NCBI GenBank assembly: GCA_001600615.1
Contig: BCKK01000014.1
Coordinates: 1 to 60,556, forward strand
Length of the DNA: 60,556 nt
DNA from: Dioszegia crocea
Taxonomy: Eukaryota; Basidiomycota; Tremellomycetes; Tremellales; Bulleribasidiaceae
Direction of reading: 5' to 3'
Each line of letters begins with the position of its first letter. Position 1 is the stretch's first letter. A program made the position numbers and the translations under genes. The notes below the pieces were generated by a model. It had not been told where the DNA came from. It saw only the letters and a list, made by a program, of their open reading frames with translations, and did not search any database. This document shows, one piece after another, positions 43,303-54,158 of this stretch.

Positions 43303-44172
43303 ATGACACTTTATACACCTGCTAATATACCAGTCACCCCTTTCCTCTTCGCTCGCTCTCTCACGGTGTCGTTCTTCAACCCTTTTCGGCGCGCGGCGGC
43401 GGAGACTGAGCAGGGGCAAATACAGATTGGGGTGAAGTGGGGGAGGGAGCGGTGAGTCTCAGATACTCTTGTCCTCAATCGTCCGTTACGGAAATTTGAA
43501 AGCTGGAAACCTGGTTCAGCTTTGCGAATCCAATCACTTGCCATGACAGATTGCTGATACTCTAGATTCAACATCCCAATCCCTAAACCCTCCGCCACGC
43601 CCCTCTCTCAGCTCCTCACCACCCTCTCCTCGCAGACGTCTTTACCCCTCGACCAGCTCAAGCTAGTCTACAAGGGTGCCGTTCTCAAAGACCCTCTCTT
43701 GACCCTCTCATCATACGGGATTAAAGACGGCTCGACCCTCGTCCTAATCGGACAGACAGGAGACGTGCCTTCTTCCTCTTCATCCAACCCCACACCCGCC
43801 CCCGCGCCCATTGCGCCCAAGAAGAACAAGCAGCCCGAAACTGCTTCCGAGGCTGTTCTAGTCTCTTACATCCAATCCCTCACTAATAACCTGCTCGACC
43901 CCCTCCGTCCGTCCGTTGCGACCTTTACATCCCAAGCCGACCCTCGATCAACCAACAAACCGGCCCATATCCCCAAATTCGATGCTTTGCAGAAGGAGCA
44001 TGCGAGGTTGTCGGAGATGCTATTGAGGGGTCTATTGGATTTAGATGGGGTGGAAATTCCGTCTGGCTGGAATGAGGCGAGGAAGGAGAGGAAAGAAGGC
44101 GTTAGAGTCGTTCAGCAGATGTTGACGAAAGTGGATGATGTCTGGGGAGAGAGGAAGAAGCTTGGCGCGTAG
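43303..44172 (+). CDS. Ubiquitin-like plus BAG domain protein (BAG1-type Hsp70 nucleotide-exchange factor)
   Basis: Two exons (43303-43451, 43567-44172) give about 250 residues. The N-terminus (MTLYTPANIPVTPFLFARSL, TVSFFNPFRR) is mildly hydrophobic. A ubiquitin-like fold spans IQIGVKWGRERFNIPIPKP, LSQLLTTLSSQTSLPLDQLK, LVYKGAVLKDPLLTLSSYGI and KDGSTLVLIGQ. After a Pro/Ala linker (PTPAPAPIAPKKNKQ) the C-terminal half is a helical BAG domain (LTNNLLDPLRPSVATF, LQKEHARLSEMLLRGLLDLD, GVEIPSGWNEARKERKEGVR, VVQQMLTKVDDVW). This matches BAG1-like proteins that couple Hsp70 to the proteasome. The start was chosen because the splice junction GAGCG|ATTCAA keeps the UBL frame. Confidence 0.85.
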
Positions 44173-44399
44173 ATGGAGACGTAAAGATGAACATTTGATG
44201 CGAATACTTGAGAGTCGATGAAGCGACGACAGTAGTCTAATTAAGATGCGCCATCGTCTTGCTCACACAAAGGATGCGGAAGTACGTTCGCACACACCAA
44301 AGACCAAACTCCCTTCCTTCTTTCGAGCCTGTATATCCCTGATGTTTATGTCCGGAACCCCAAGATTGCATTCTGCGGGATGAGATGATGAGGCCAATT

Positions 44400-46052
44400 T
44401 TACTGATCTTTCCGATTGGAATCAAGAATCGGCACGATAGGCAGACACCCATCAACCAGCTCGCCCAGAACCCATACTGACGCGCCGAAGAGTCCAATGC
44501 CCGCTGCCCAAACAGCCAAATACGCATCCTGAGCCAGCAATTCCAGCCTATACGCCATACCCAGCCATATCGCCTGGCCTGCTATCCAAACGCCAACCAA
44601 AATGGTGGCGCGGGGCGGAGTGATTGATAATTGGGAGATAACGGGTGGGATCAGAGCGAGGAACCACATAAAGTACTGATAGATCAGCTTGTGGTCATAC
44701 GTTGTGTATAATGGCGATAGCTCACCTGCGACGTGCACACTTTGTTGAATATGACAAAAGCGACAGTTTGGACAAACATCGCGAAAGGCAGACCGGCAAC
44801 TGGTGTGAGAATCCATCCGGACCCCAGAACAAGAGTCGCCTGGGGTATAAATGACGCGAGAGGGTGTCGGAAGAAGCTGAGTACAGTGTCTAAGGTGGAG
44901 TGGGGGAGAGTGAGGGGAGTGGCGAAGAGCGATAAGTAAATGGGGTAAAAGTATGGGGAAAAGTTATGCCGATGATCTTTTCGCTGGAGGTGGTATAGGA
45001 ATGTATGCTCGAGGAAGGGGTGGCCCCAGCTACAGAAGTCAGCTTGTTCCTCACTCATTCATCGAAGAACAGAAGCCAGCTTACACTGCATATAAGGCCC
45101 CGTTGATTATGGCCAGTGAGAGCGCGGTGATGATTCCGAATCTCCATATCCCGGCACCCAGTAGGCCGTGACGATACCTCAAGAAGGCCCAGAATGCCGG
45201 AGCGTAAATGATGGGGTATATCTTATACGAGATGGCCAAGGCGAACGCCACCGCCGCTGCGTCTTCGTATCCCTGTCCAGTCGATCCCTTTGCCTTGGAA
45301 ACGACGACAGATCTGCTTGATCCATTGCCGGGATTGGGACTTGGCCCGTTGATAGATCTCGAAGATGTCGATAGGCGCAGTAGGGTCAAAGTCAGAACGA
45401 CCAGGAAGACAATGATTGCCTCTGGCGAACCACGGGTGGTGATGTTCAACACGAACGGGTTGAGCGTCCAGACGAGGTGTGTAGCCCAGAAAGGTGCGGC
45501 GGCGTATGGTGACCTCCTGCTTACCTGTGATGCTGGATTTGGCTCATATAGCAAGAGCAGAGGGATCGAGAGGGAAATAAGCGAAAGGAGGATCTTGCCG
45601 AGTAGAGGATGGATAAGCGAAGGTGAGGTCAGAAGGGGTAAGAGCGGGGTATATCGGAATGTCTGACGACGATAGGGACTATATTCATCAGATGATAATT
45701 GACGTCTAATGGCTCTGAGTACTCACTCTCCAATCCTCCATCCCTTCTCCCACGCCCACCGTCCCAGAACACCTTGCGCCCCCTCATTGTCCAACGGAGC
45801 AAACATCAATCTCGCCCCATCCATAACTACCCTCCAATCCACATCGGTGTATTGCAACCCTCCATATCGTTCTGGATGACTATCAACATGGTCGGCATAG
45901 AATAGCAAGACGAGGTGAAGTACAGCGGAGAGCAGAATCAAATGCCGTGTTCTCACTCGGCGCTGCGTTTTGCTGGTCGATTCTTTTTGGTGTGTTGACG
46001 GATGAGGGATACTTCCGTCGTCCTGGCTCACCATGGAGGCATTGGACGTCAT
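44400..46052 (-). CDS. GPI14: GPI mannosyltransferase 1 (PIG-M/GPI14)
   Basis: ER-membrane enzyme that adds the first mannose to the GPI anchor precursor from dolichol-phosphate-mannose. The ATG at 46052 (MTSNASMVSQDDGS) precedes the first helix (LILLSAVLHLVLLFYADHVD) and the family's lumenal catalytic DXD segment (YTDVDWRVVMDGARLM). Further signatures include [62 protein letters not shown]-like HPFLEHTFLYHLQRKDHRHN, FSPYFYPIYL and FNKVCTSQYFMWFLALIPPV. These are the hallmark PIG-M blocks. Several short introns. In-frame ATGs at 46175 and 46034 are alternative starts. It lies head to head with the ELYS-like gene. Confidence 0.92.
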
Positions 46053-46280
46053 CTGGGGGACATCATAGGAGTCTACAAGAGGAAACAAGAGCCAAAAGCT
46101 GGCTTTCTGACGCGGAGGTGGGTGGAGGACGCACGGGCCTCCATTCCACCTGCCAAAATTAGGTTCCGGGCCCATCAGCTTGCCCGCCCAGCCAAAAATG
46201 TCCACAATGATCAATACAACCCTTGATTGCTATACGATTATCCTATACAGAGCAGTGAAACAGTCTGGGAACGCGCAGAT

Positions 46281-48976
46281 ATGTCAGCGGTAAGCTATAC
46301 CAGCCTGTAGAATCTTCAAGCTCGCAATCTCAAAAGCTGACGCCTGATTTAGCTAGATGGGTTCTCAATACCTCATACGGTGTTGCGATACTTTGACTTG
46401 ACGTCTTCTACCTATACCGACGCGTCTATCCGAGATATTGCAGAGAGAAGACGGACGTATCCTGATTCTTTGCTATTTTTGGATCAGCTCCTAGGTCTCG
46501 CTTCGGTGGATGGTGAGTTGAGCTCTGTGGTTGGGCCTTGAGTGGGAAGGGAGACGGAGCTGGCGTTGTATCATTTGGAACCTCAAGAGCTTAGCAAGCT
46601 CGGCGGCCTAGGGTGCAACCTGGGATATTGCGCTAACAATCAGGCCACGCGCTCTACCCTCCTACCTCACCCGCTGACCTCCGACGCCTAATCCACGCTA
46701 TACGAAGCGCCGATATCGACCGCCTGAAGCAAGATTGCTTCATCTATTATTTGCTCCTTGACGCCGACCACGCGTCTGCCCCTGAAGTCAATGGCGAGCC
46801 GCAGCGGCCCAACGGCTATCAGGCGAACGGCGAGATGATGCGTTTGGACAAGGGGAAAGGGAAGGCCAAGGAACCGGTAGGGAATGCAGAGGAGTTTGCG
46901 CGGAGGAGATGTTTACCTGGAGTGTGGAGGGGGTTTATAAGGGGCTACTGGGCCTTGGACCATGGGAAATGGGAAGTAAGTCTATCCACATATGCTCTGA
47001 GTGACGGCATTGATGGCCAGGACGCGGTAGAAGCACTTTCCAACCCAGCCATCACATCCCTCAATTTCCTCCCTGAGATATTCACCTTGATATCCACTCA
47101 CGTCTCCCCTCCGACCCACGCCCTATCTCTCGCTCATTCCCTCTTCACTGCCCTCTCCCCCCAACTCGAGTCGGAACCCATGATCCAACTCCGCGTCCTC
47201 TCACTCGCATCCGCCTCATCCCTCTCGGACGCCTTCAGCTTTATCCGCTCGCAAAACCCCGACACCCGCCGAGGGCTACGCGAAGTAATCTACCGCTGGG
47301 CTCTAGGCTCTTCTTCCCGAATACCGTGCGGGCGGGGCCCACCCTCTGTCCAACCTACCGTCCTTACCTCTCTCCTTCATCTACCTTTAGACACGGATGA
47401 GTCTGCCCACTTGACCCACTTCCTCACTCATCCGCCGCGCAGCATCCCCCCTCCAGCCCTTGATTTGTTGCATGAGCTCGTCACTGTCCGACTTATCCAT
47501 CAGGGCCAGTATGCAGAGTGTCTTGCGCTAGATAAAGAACTAGCAGGGAGTGGAGTAGGTAAAGAGGAAGATAGGCAGAAGAGGCGTGATAGGGTTAAGG
47601 AATTCATCTCCATCTTGCCCGAGGCGCAACGTAGGGTGCTGGAGCTCGATGGGGAGTTGAGACGGGAAGATGAGGGTCGGAGAATAGAGGGGAATGGGGA
47701 TATCGACATGTCGTCTGACGCAGGACCAAGTAATGGGGTTCAACAAATCGCTGCTCCTTCACCTATCCGGCCTCGCGCACCCTTCTCTCTGTCACAAATG
47801 ACCAACACACCCGCTTCTCCAGCTGTAAAGGCTATTCAACCACAGGCACGTCATGTCTCTTCCCCATTCTCGGGACCTCCTCAATTCGCACGTACGGGTT
47901 CACCCGGCCTTGGGATTGGGACACCGGGAACTCCCACCCGGTCGGCTGCACCCACAGCTCGGCTCGCTTCGGGTTCGCCGTTCAACCTGCCGCCCCGCGT
48001 CGCGCAACTGGAAGTGCCCAGGCCCGTCAGGCGGATCATTGATGATGATGCGGAGGAAGACGCGAGAGGGAGAAGGATGGACCAAAAGCGGCGGGCTGAA
48101 GAGGGTGATGTGGGGACGCCGACACCGGCAGCCAAGGAGAAAGAGGCGGAGTCCGCGCATGAAGCTGAAGCCGAGCCGATACCTAGAAACGGGGATGAGG
48201 AGGCGGACAAAGAGGGGGATGATGTCAATATGGCTGAACCGGCCGAACCCACACCCCAGCCCCAACCGAACGGATCAGACTCCGCAGCTGAGATGCCCCC
48301 TCCTCCCATTCCTCAACCCAAAACGCCCGCCCGTAAATCCAGTCGTCAAACCCTTGCTCCGGCGTCTAAGCCTACCACGTCAAAACGCCAAACTCCCCCT
48401 CCTCCTGCCAGTGCCAGCGGCCGATCAGGTCGACGACAAACCACTGCGCCTCCAGACGAACCTGCTCCTGCGCCCGCGTCGGAAACGGGAACGGGGCCAG
48501 TGGACGAATCGCGCCCATCGCGTAAAGGCAAATCCAAGTCTAAAGCGGATGAAGCGAAAGAAGAATCGGAGGATAAAGCCTATCCCATGCCTGGAGCATT
48601 TACAAACCCCAACCCAACGCCTCGATCTCGTCTGACGCGCTCGGCGTCGAGAGCGGTGCTGGATGATGAGCAGCCTAATCCTGGAAGTCCGGCTAAGCGG
48701 CCTAGAACGCGTACGGCCGCGCAGCAGGGCAAAAGTCAGCGTGCAGGGAGTCCGACGGAGAGTGAACGATCTGTGAGAAGGGCGACGAGAGAATTGAGCG
48801 TGGCTTCTTCTGCGGGCGGCGGGAGGAGAGGGACGAGGGCTAGCGTTACGCCTGGACCTGGACCCAGAGGCGGTAGTCCGACGGGTAGTGTGGTCAGTAC
48901 GCGATCTAGAAGAGAGGGGACTGCGAGGGGGAGAGAGGGCAGTATAACGCCTCGAGTCACTAGGACTAGGAAGTAG
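46281..48976 (+). CDS. ELYS-like domain nucleoporin/chromatin protein
   Basis: A tiny first exon (MSA) splices to LDGFSIPHTVLRYFDLTSST. The N-terminal half is the ELYS-like domain found in nuclear pore assembly factors: ADIDRLKQDCFIYYLLLD, CLPGVWRGFIRGYWALDHGK, DAVEALSNPAI, then alpha-helical repeats. The C-terminal ~420 residues are Pro/Ser/Arg-rich and basic, with many RRXT/RGTR-type clusters and the end SITPRVTRTRK, suitable for DNA or chromatin contact (inference). Metazoan ELYS ends in an AT-hook region; an exact AT-hook is not seen here. Introns lie after MSA, after ASVD, and a 45-nt intron at 46976-47020 that contains no stop. The predicted protein is about 800 residues. Confidence 0.85.
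46976..47020 (+). other. Stopless 45-nt (3n) intron in the ELYS-like gene
   Basis: The sequence starts GTAAGT and ends GGCCAG, is 45 nt long and has no in-frame stop, so both spliced and retained forms are translatable. Removal joins GYWALDHGKWE directly to DAVEALSNP, the family sequence. Confidence 0.75.
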
Positions 48977-49272
48977 GCTGAAAGTGTGTTGGGAAATGGG
49001 GATGATCTTGGGTGAGATCGAAGGGAGGAGACATGTTGGATGTAGTCATCTGTATGGGTTTGCCGTATCTTGCCGTGACCACGTTCACGATGGTGATATA
49101 CATCAAATCACAGCTAGTCAATTATGAAAGGTGGTAGCTACCCGTCATCTGCATGTCTGCCTCCCCCACCGTCTTCCGGTCTCCCGCACGATCATCCTTG
49201 CTCGCTCAAATCTACCAGTTGTCAGCTAGCCATCTCTGGGTCGAGACGAGAGACATCTCTGAAGGTGGAAGA
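48977..49272. other. Convergent 3' spacer
   Basis: Between the stops of the ELYS-like gene (plus) and SAR1 (minus). No gene is seen. Confidence 0.5.
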
Positions 49273-50296
<1,024 letters not shown>

Positions 50297-50584
50297 GGCG
50301 TATAGACCTGTCTGTGAGGGCGATGGAGAGGTATGGAGCCCTGTGGTATGTGTAGGTATGAGCTACGGTATGATATGAATGGTGTTCACTCAGCTTGGCT
50401 GGAACTTGTCCACGCTCAGAGGCGACGGAATCAAATCTGAGCAGACGCACGGACTGCTGTATGACGTACGGCGGACATCCCCGCCATGGCCAGCTGGGCT
50501 TGGGAATTACGTGAAGCAGGTTCAGGGGGACTTTGGTGCGACTCGACCATACATGCCTCTTGCATACCTCTACCTCACCCAGCC

Positions 50585-51690
50585 ATGTCCACACAGACCT
50601 CAGACACCTTCCCATCAGGCATGGAGAAGCCAGTATGCGTTTTGTAAGCTTAATCCCGGCGACGTGCACCAAACTAACTACTAACAGCTGCGGCTCATCC
50701 CCTGGAAAGTCTACAATCCACGCTGAGGCCGCACGCGCTGTAGGCCAGGCATTGGCCAATGCGAATGTGCCCCTGGTGTACGGTGGTGGACGTCGTGGGA
50801 TCATGGGTATGTCAGCTGCCAGGTCCGCTTTGCGCTCACTGGAGGTGCTGATGAGGCTACGAGCTGATTATGACAGGTGTTGTCTCCCAAGCGACCCTAG
50901 AAGCTGGAGGGCACGTGCACGGTATAGTCCCCAGAGCATTGGTGACCCGAGCGTCTGAGAAGACATCCGCACCGACTGTAGATCCTATCGCCAGCAGCTC
51001 GTCTTCGGGCAATGAACAGTCAAAGAGTGCAGAGGGGACTGGCAAGGATTTGATGGATCACGATTATGATGGGAGGTTGACCATGAGCATTACGGAGAGT
51101 ATGCACGAGGTGAGCTGAAGACATTTTGCGTATGTGTCAGGAAAGAGCTGATACCTTTAGCGTAAGATGCAAATGGCCAAAATCAGTACGGGGGGCTTTA
51201 TAGTTCTTCCGGGCGGTTATGGGACATTTGAAGAAGCGCTGGAAATGATTACTTGGAATCAGCTCAAGATTCATCAGCTTCCTGTTGTGATCTTAAACAG
51301 TAAGCTTTCGGATATAACTCTTTCGTAACCGATCTATTAAGCTTAAGCCGCCAGTTGACAACTTCTACACTCCCCTTCGAACGCTATTTGACTCAGCCTC
51401 AGCGTCAGGCTTCATCAACCCCGAAAACCTCTCCCTGGTGAAGGTTGTAGACCTGCCAGGCGGGGAAAAGGACAATGCCGATTTGTCAAAAGCTGCCGAT
51501 TGGGGCAAAGCCGCTGTGGACGCCATCAAAAACTTTACATTTTCGGTATGTTACCCCTCAGAACACTCCGACCCATTCCTATGAATCCTCGCTTGACTCA
51601 GAGTCTGGGCTGATACGATAGGCCGGAGCGGGATACAACTTGTCCTGGAAGTCAGAGGAGTCGGAGTCGAAAGTAAATCCGTCCGCTTGA
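50585..51690 (+). CDS. LOG-family phosphoribohydrolase (lysine-decarboxylase-like Rossmann protein)
   Basis: Member of the LOG/TIGR00730 family, whose plant enzymes release cytokinin bases from riboside monophosphates and whose fungal members are mostly uncharacterised. [20 protein letters not shown] joins across an intron to [20 protein letters not shown]. The family motifs [11 protein letters not shown] (nucleotide-binding) and [20 protein letters not shown] (the PGGxGTxxE catalytic motif) are intact. A Ser/Glu/Lys-rich insertion ([19 protein letters not shown]) interrupts the fold between them. The reading frame as given stops at 51690 after [13 protein letters not shown]. However, a consensus-like intron (51673-51729) would instead join ESESK in frame to the aminodeoxychorismate lyase that follows. 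It lies head to head with SAR1 (288 bp). Confidence 0.88.
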
Positions 51691-51729
51691 TCTTGATAGG
51701 TGTCATAGATCAGTGTTGATATGCATTAG

Positions 51730-52690
51730 ATACAAGTAGCCAAATTGGCCTCAGAATCCACACAGCGTGCTGGAGAAGGTGAAGACCCGCCCTTCTCATT
51801 ATTCTCCACAGCGAGATATACCTCGCCTTCCCCACCCTCTACCACTGTACAGCGAAACCAAATACCTCTACTGGACAGACATATCGCCCGACTTCGATCA
51901 GCGTGGGAATTCTTCTCCAAACGAGATGGAGACGATGTATGGGGAGACTGGCCAGGCGACGATGTAATCTGGGACGAGATCAAGCGAGTTGTAGAGGCTA
52001 GCGAGCGGCAAGGTGGAGGTGATTGGAGAGTGAGTCTCTTACTGACAGATACAGTTCTGCGGACTGATGATAAAGGTCAGGATATTATTGCATAAGGGTG
52101 GACAAGTTGAGGTCCAGTTAATCCCTGCTTCTCCAAGCCTAGGCATGGTCCCACTTTTGCACGCCCGACACCGTACTGATCTCATAGGCCCATTCGACCT
52201 CACCCTCCCCCCTCTTCTTACTCAACCCAAACGCACCCTCGTACTTTCCCCAACCTCCACAATCTTATCCCCCACCTCAACCCCATTCAGGCTGAACAAA
52301 ACGACTCATCGCCAAATCTATACAGACCCCCTCTTGCCCTTTCCCCCAGGTACCGAAGTCCTCCTTCATACCTCTACCCATCTACTCGAAACGTGTACAT
52401 CGAATATCGCGCTACATCTCCCCGATCCCGCCAACCCTGGTGCGCCAGAATGGATGACGCCGGCCCTTGGGGATGGAGCGGAGTTTCTGGCGGGTGTGGT
52501 CAGGGCCGAATTGATCCAGAGGGGTATTGTGAGGGTTGGGGAGGTGACGATGGCGAATTGGGAGCGGTGTCGGAGGGAGAAGAGGGGTATTGTGGGGTTT
52601 AATGGGTTTGTGTAAGTTTTGTCTTGGTGCATGTGACGGGGATGTGCTGATAACTGCAGGGGAGTTTGGGCAGCCCGCTTCGAAGACTAG
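51730..52690 (+). CDS. Aminodeoxychorismate lyase-like, class IV PLP enzyme (possible C-terminal half of a fusion)
   Basis: Resembles fungal 4-amino-4-deoxychorismate lyase (ABZ2 type), the PLP enzyme that releases p-aminobenzoate for folate synthesis. The N-terminal FSLFSTARYTSPSPP, LLDRHIARLRSAWEFF, then after an intron VRILLHKGGQVEVQL, a middle with NKTTHRQIYT (Lys candidate for the PLP Schiff base region), and the C-terminal LLETCTSNIALHL, PEWMTPALGDGAEFLAGVVR, LIQRGIVRVGEV and FNGFVGVWAARFED follow the class IV order. Two introns; TAG at 52688-52690. No ATG is available: the first in-frame Met is deep inside the fold. Upstream in frame lies TAG, unless 51673-51729 is spliced out, which fuses it to the LOG protein as ESESK-IQVAKLASES. 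Otherwise a TTG at 51745 would have to serve as start. Confidence 0.78.
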
Positions 52691-52767
52691 GCGTCGCGGT
52701 CGGAGAGAACCAGCTGTGAGATCTGGACTTTGAAGGAGCGGATCATTGCTCCTATCCATGCAAGATC

Positions 52768-53855
52768 TTACGACGCCGCTGCCTCGGCAGCTTTACTCCT
52801 CTCCAATCCAACCCACGCAGCCTTCTGCTCCAGACTCGTCCGCGTTTTCTCACGAGCAGTGACCAGACGACGCAACTTGACCGGATCAGTCACAGCCTCA
52901 TAAGAGACTTTGGCAGGTGTAGGAGCAGGCTCGTCCCCGTCGACGGTGCGAAGCGGGGATGAAGGGGGATTGAGGGTATCTCGCATGTCGGCGATTTCTT
53001 TATCGAGATCCGTGAGCGTTTGTCGGAGGTCTCGCAGCGTGACGGAAGTTTGGAGGGCTAGGAGCGATGTATGTGCTGTGAGGCCTATATGTTGGAAACG
53101 GACCGGCTGATGATCAGCGATGAGCTAAATTTGGGGATGTGAGGACCTACACCTAACATATCACCGCCAAACTGGACTGTCAGCGAGTCGCCTTGTGTAA
53201 TCCGGTCACCGAGCTGTGACGGTGAAAGCATGAGTGGAAAGCTCACCCATCGACAACAAACAGTAATGACGTCCACCCCTTGATTCTCCCTTAAGATTCT
53301 CAATACTCGCTCTCCCCCGAATTTCTCCCCATCATCATTGAACGCCTCGAGCAACTATCCATCAGCCCCAGCAGCACACTTGCCGACTAGACACACCTGA
53401 TAATCATTCTCTCCCTTCGTACCATCTTTGCCCTCTTTCAGTACGACACCCCGTACCGCCCACATCCTATGATCAGGCTCTCTAGCCCTTTCTTTGCCTT
53501 TACCTTTGCTCTGCGCTTGACGTCCTTCACCTTCCTGGAACGCACCCTCATTAGCCTCCATGACCAGATCACCAACCAGACGCGGGACGTCTAGCTCTCG
53601 CACGACCCGCCGGACCTCTTTAAGCAGGCTCGATTCGGAGGTTACGTGCACTGGCGGCGTAAAGTCGATGGAGAATGATAGGAAGGTGGATGATGAGGCG
53701 TGTAAAGCTGGGGAATGCGCGAGAAGGGGTGGCGGGGCTGAAGGATGGAGCCAGGAGTGGACGGAGACTGCTGGTGGAGTCGTCAGGCGGACGCGTTTGG
53801 GGTTGGAGGTGGCCGAGGAGGCCGAGGGGGATGAGGCTCGTTTGGAGGACGACAT
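52768..53855 (-). CDS. IMPACT/UPF0029 family protein (YDL177C-like)
   Basis: Belongs to the IMPACT (YigZ/UPF0029) fold family. The start at 53855 (MSSSKRASSPSASSATSNPK) is disordered. The domain runs from SSTFLSFSIDFTPPVHVTSE, through DHRMWAVRGVVLKEGK and EAFNDDGEKFGGERVLRILR, VDVITVCCRW joined across an intron to FGGDMLG, then PVRFQHIGLTAHTSLLALQT. The DDGE-x-GG and RWFGG-xx-LG motifs are the family signature. The C-terminus is helical and charged (LRDLRQTLTDLDKEIADMRD, then LRRLVTAREKTRTSLEQKAA). There is no N-terminal RWD domain, so it is unlike GCN1-binding Yih1/IMPACT and closer to the RWD-less YDL177C type. Function is unknown. Head to head with twinfilin. Confidence 0.82.
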
Positions 53856-54158
53856 TCGTGAATGTGGGGGATTGTTTCAAGTAGGATTCTAGATGAGGCA
53901 TCGATATGACCTCTGGAGTTAAAGGCTTTCGAATAGAGGCTCTGTATCTAGCGATATGAGGTATAGATGAAGTGAAATCAACCCCTTGTAAGCGAGCTGT
54001 GGCCAGCACCAGCCAAAATCGTCATAGGCCCGTGCGTCATCTTGGGCTCGAGCTTGCTTTGGCTCGGCAACAACCTCAGCTCAATAACGCTCTCTACATC
54101 ACAGTCTTGCATCCCTAGAGGCCACTCAGACCCCCACGCTCAGCCACAAATCACAGAT
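53856..54158. other. Divergent promoter between the IMPACT-like gene and twinfilin
   Basis: About 300 bp between the two start codons. No distinctive site was recognised. Confidence 0.5.
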
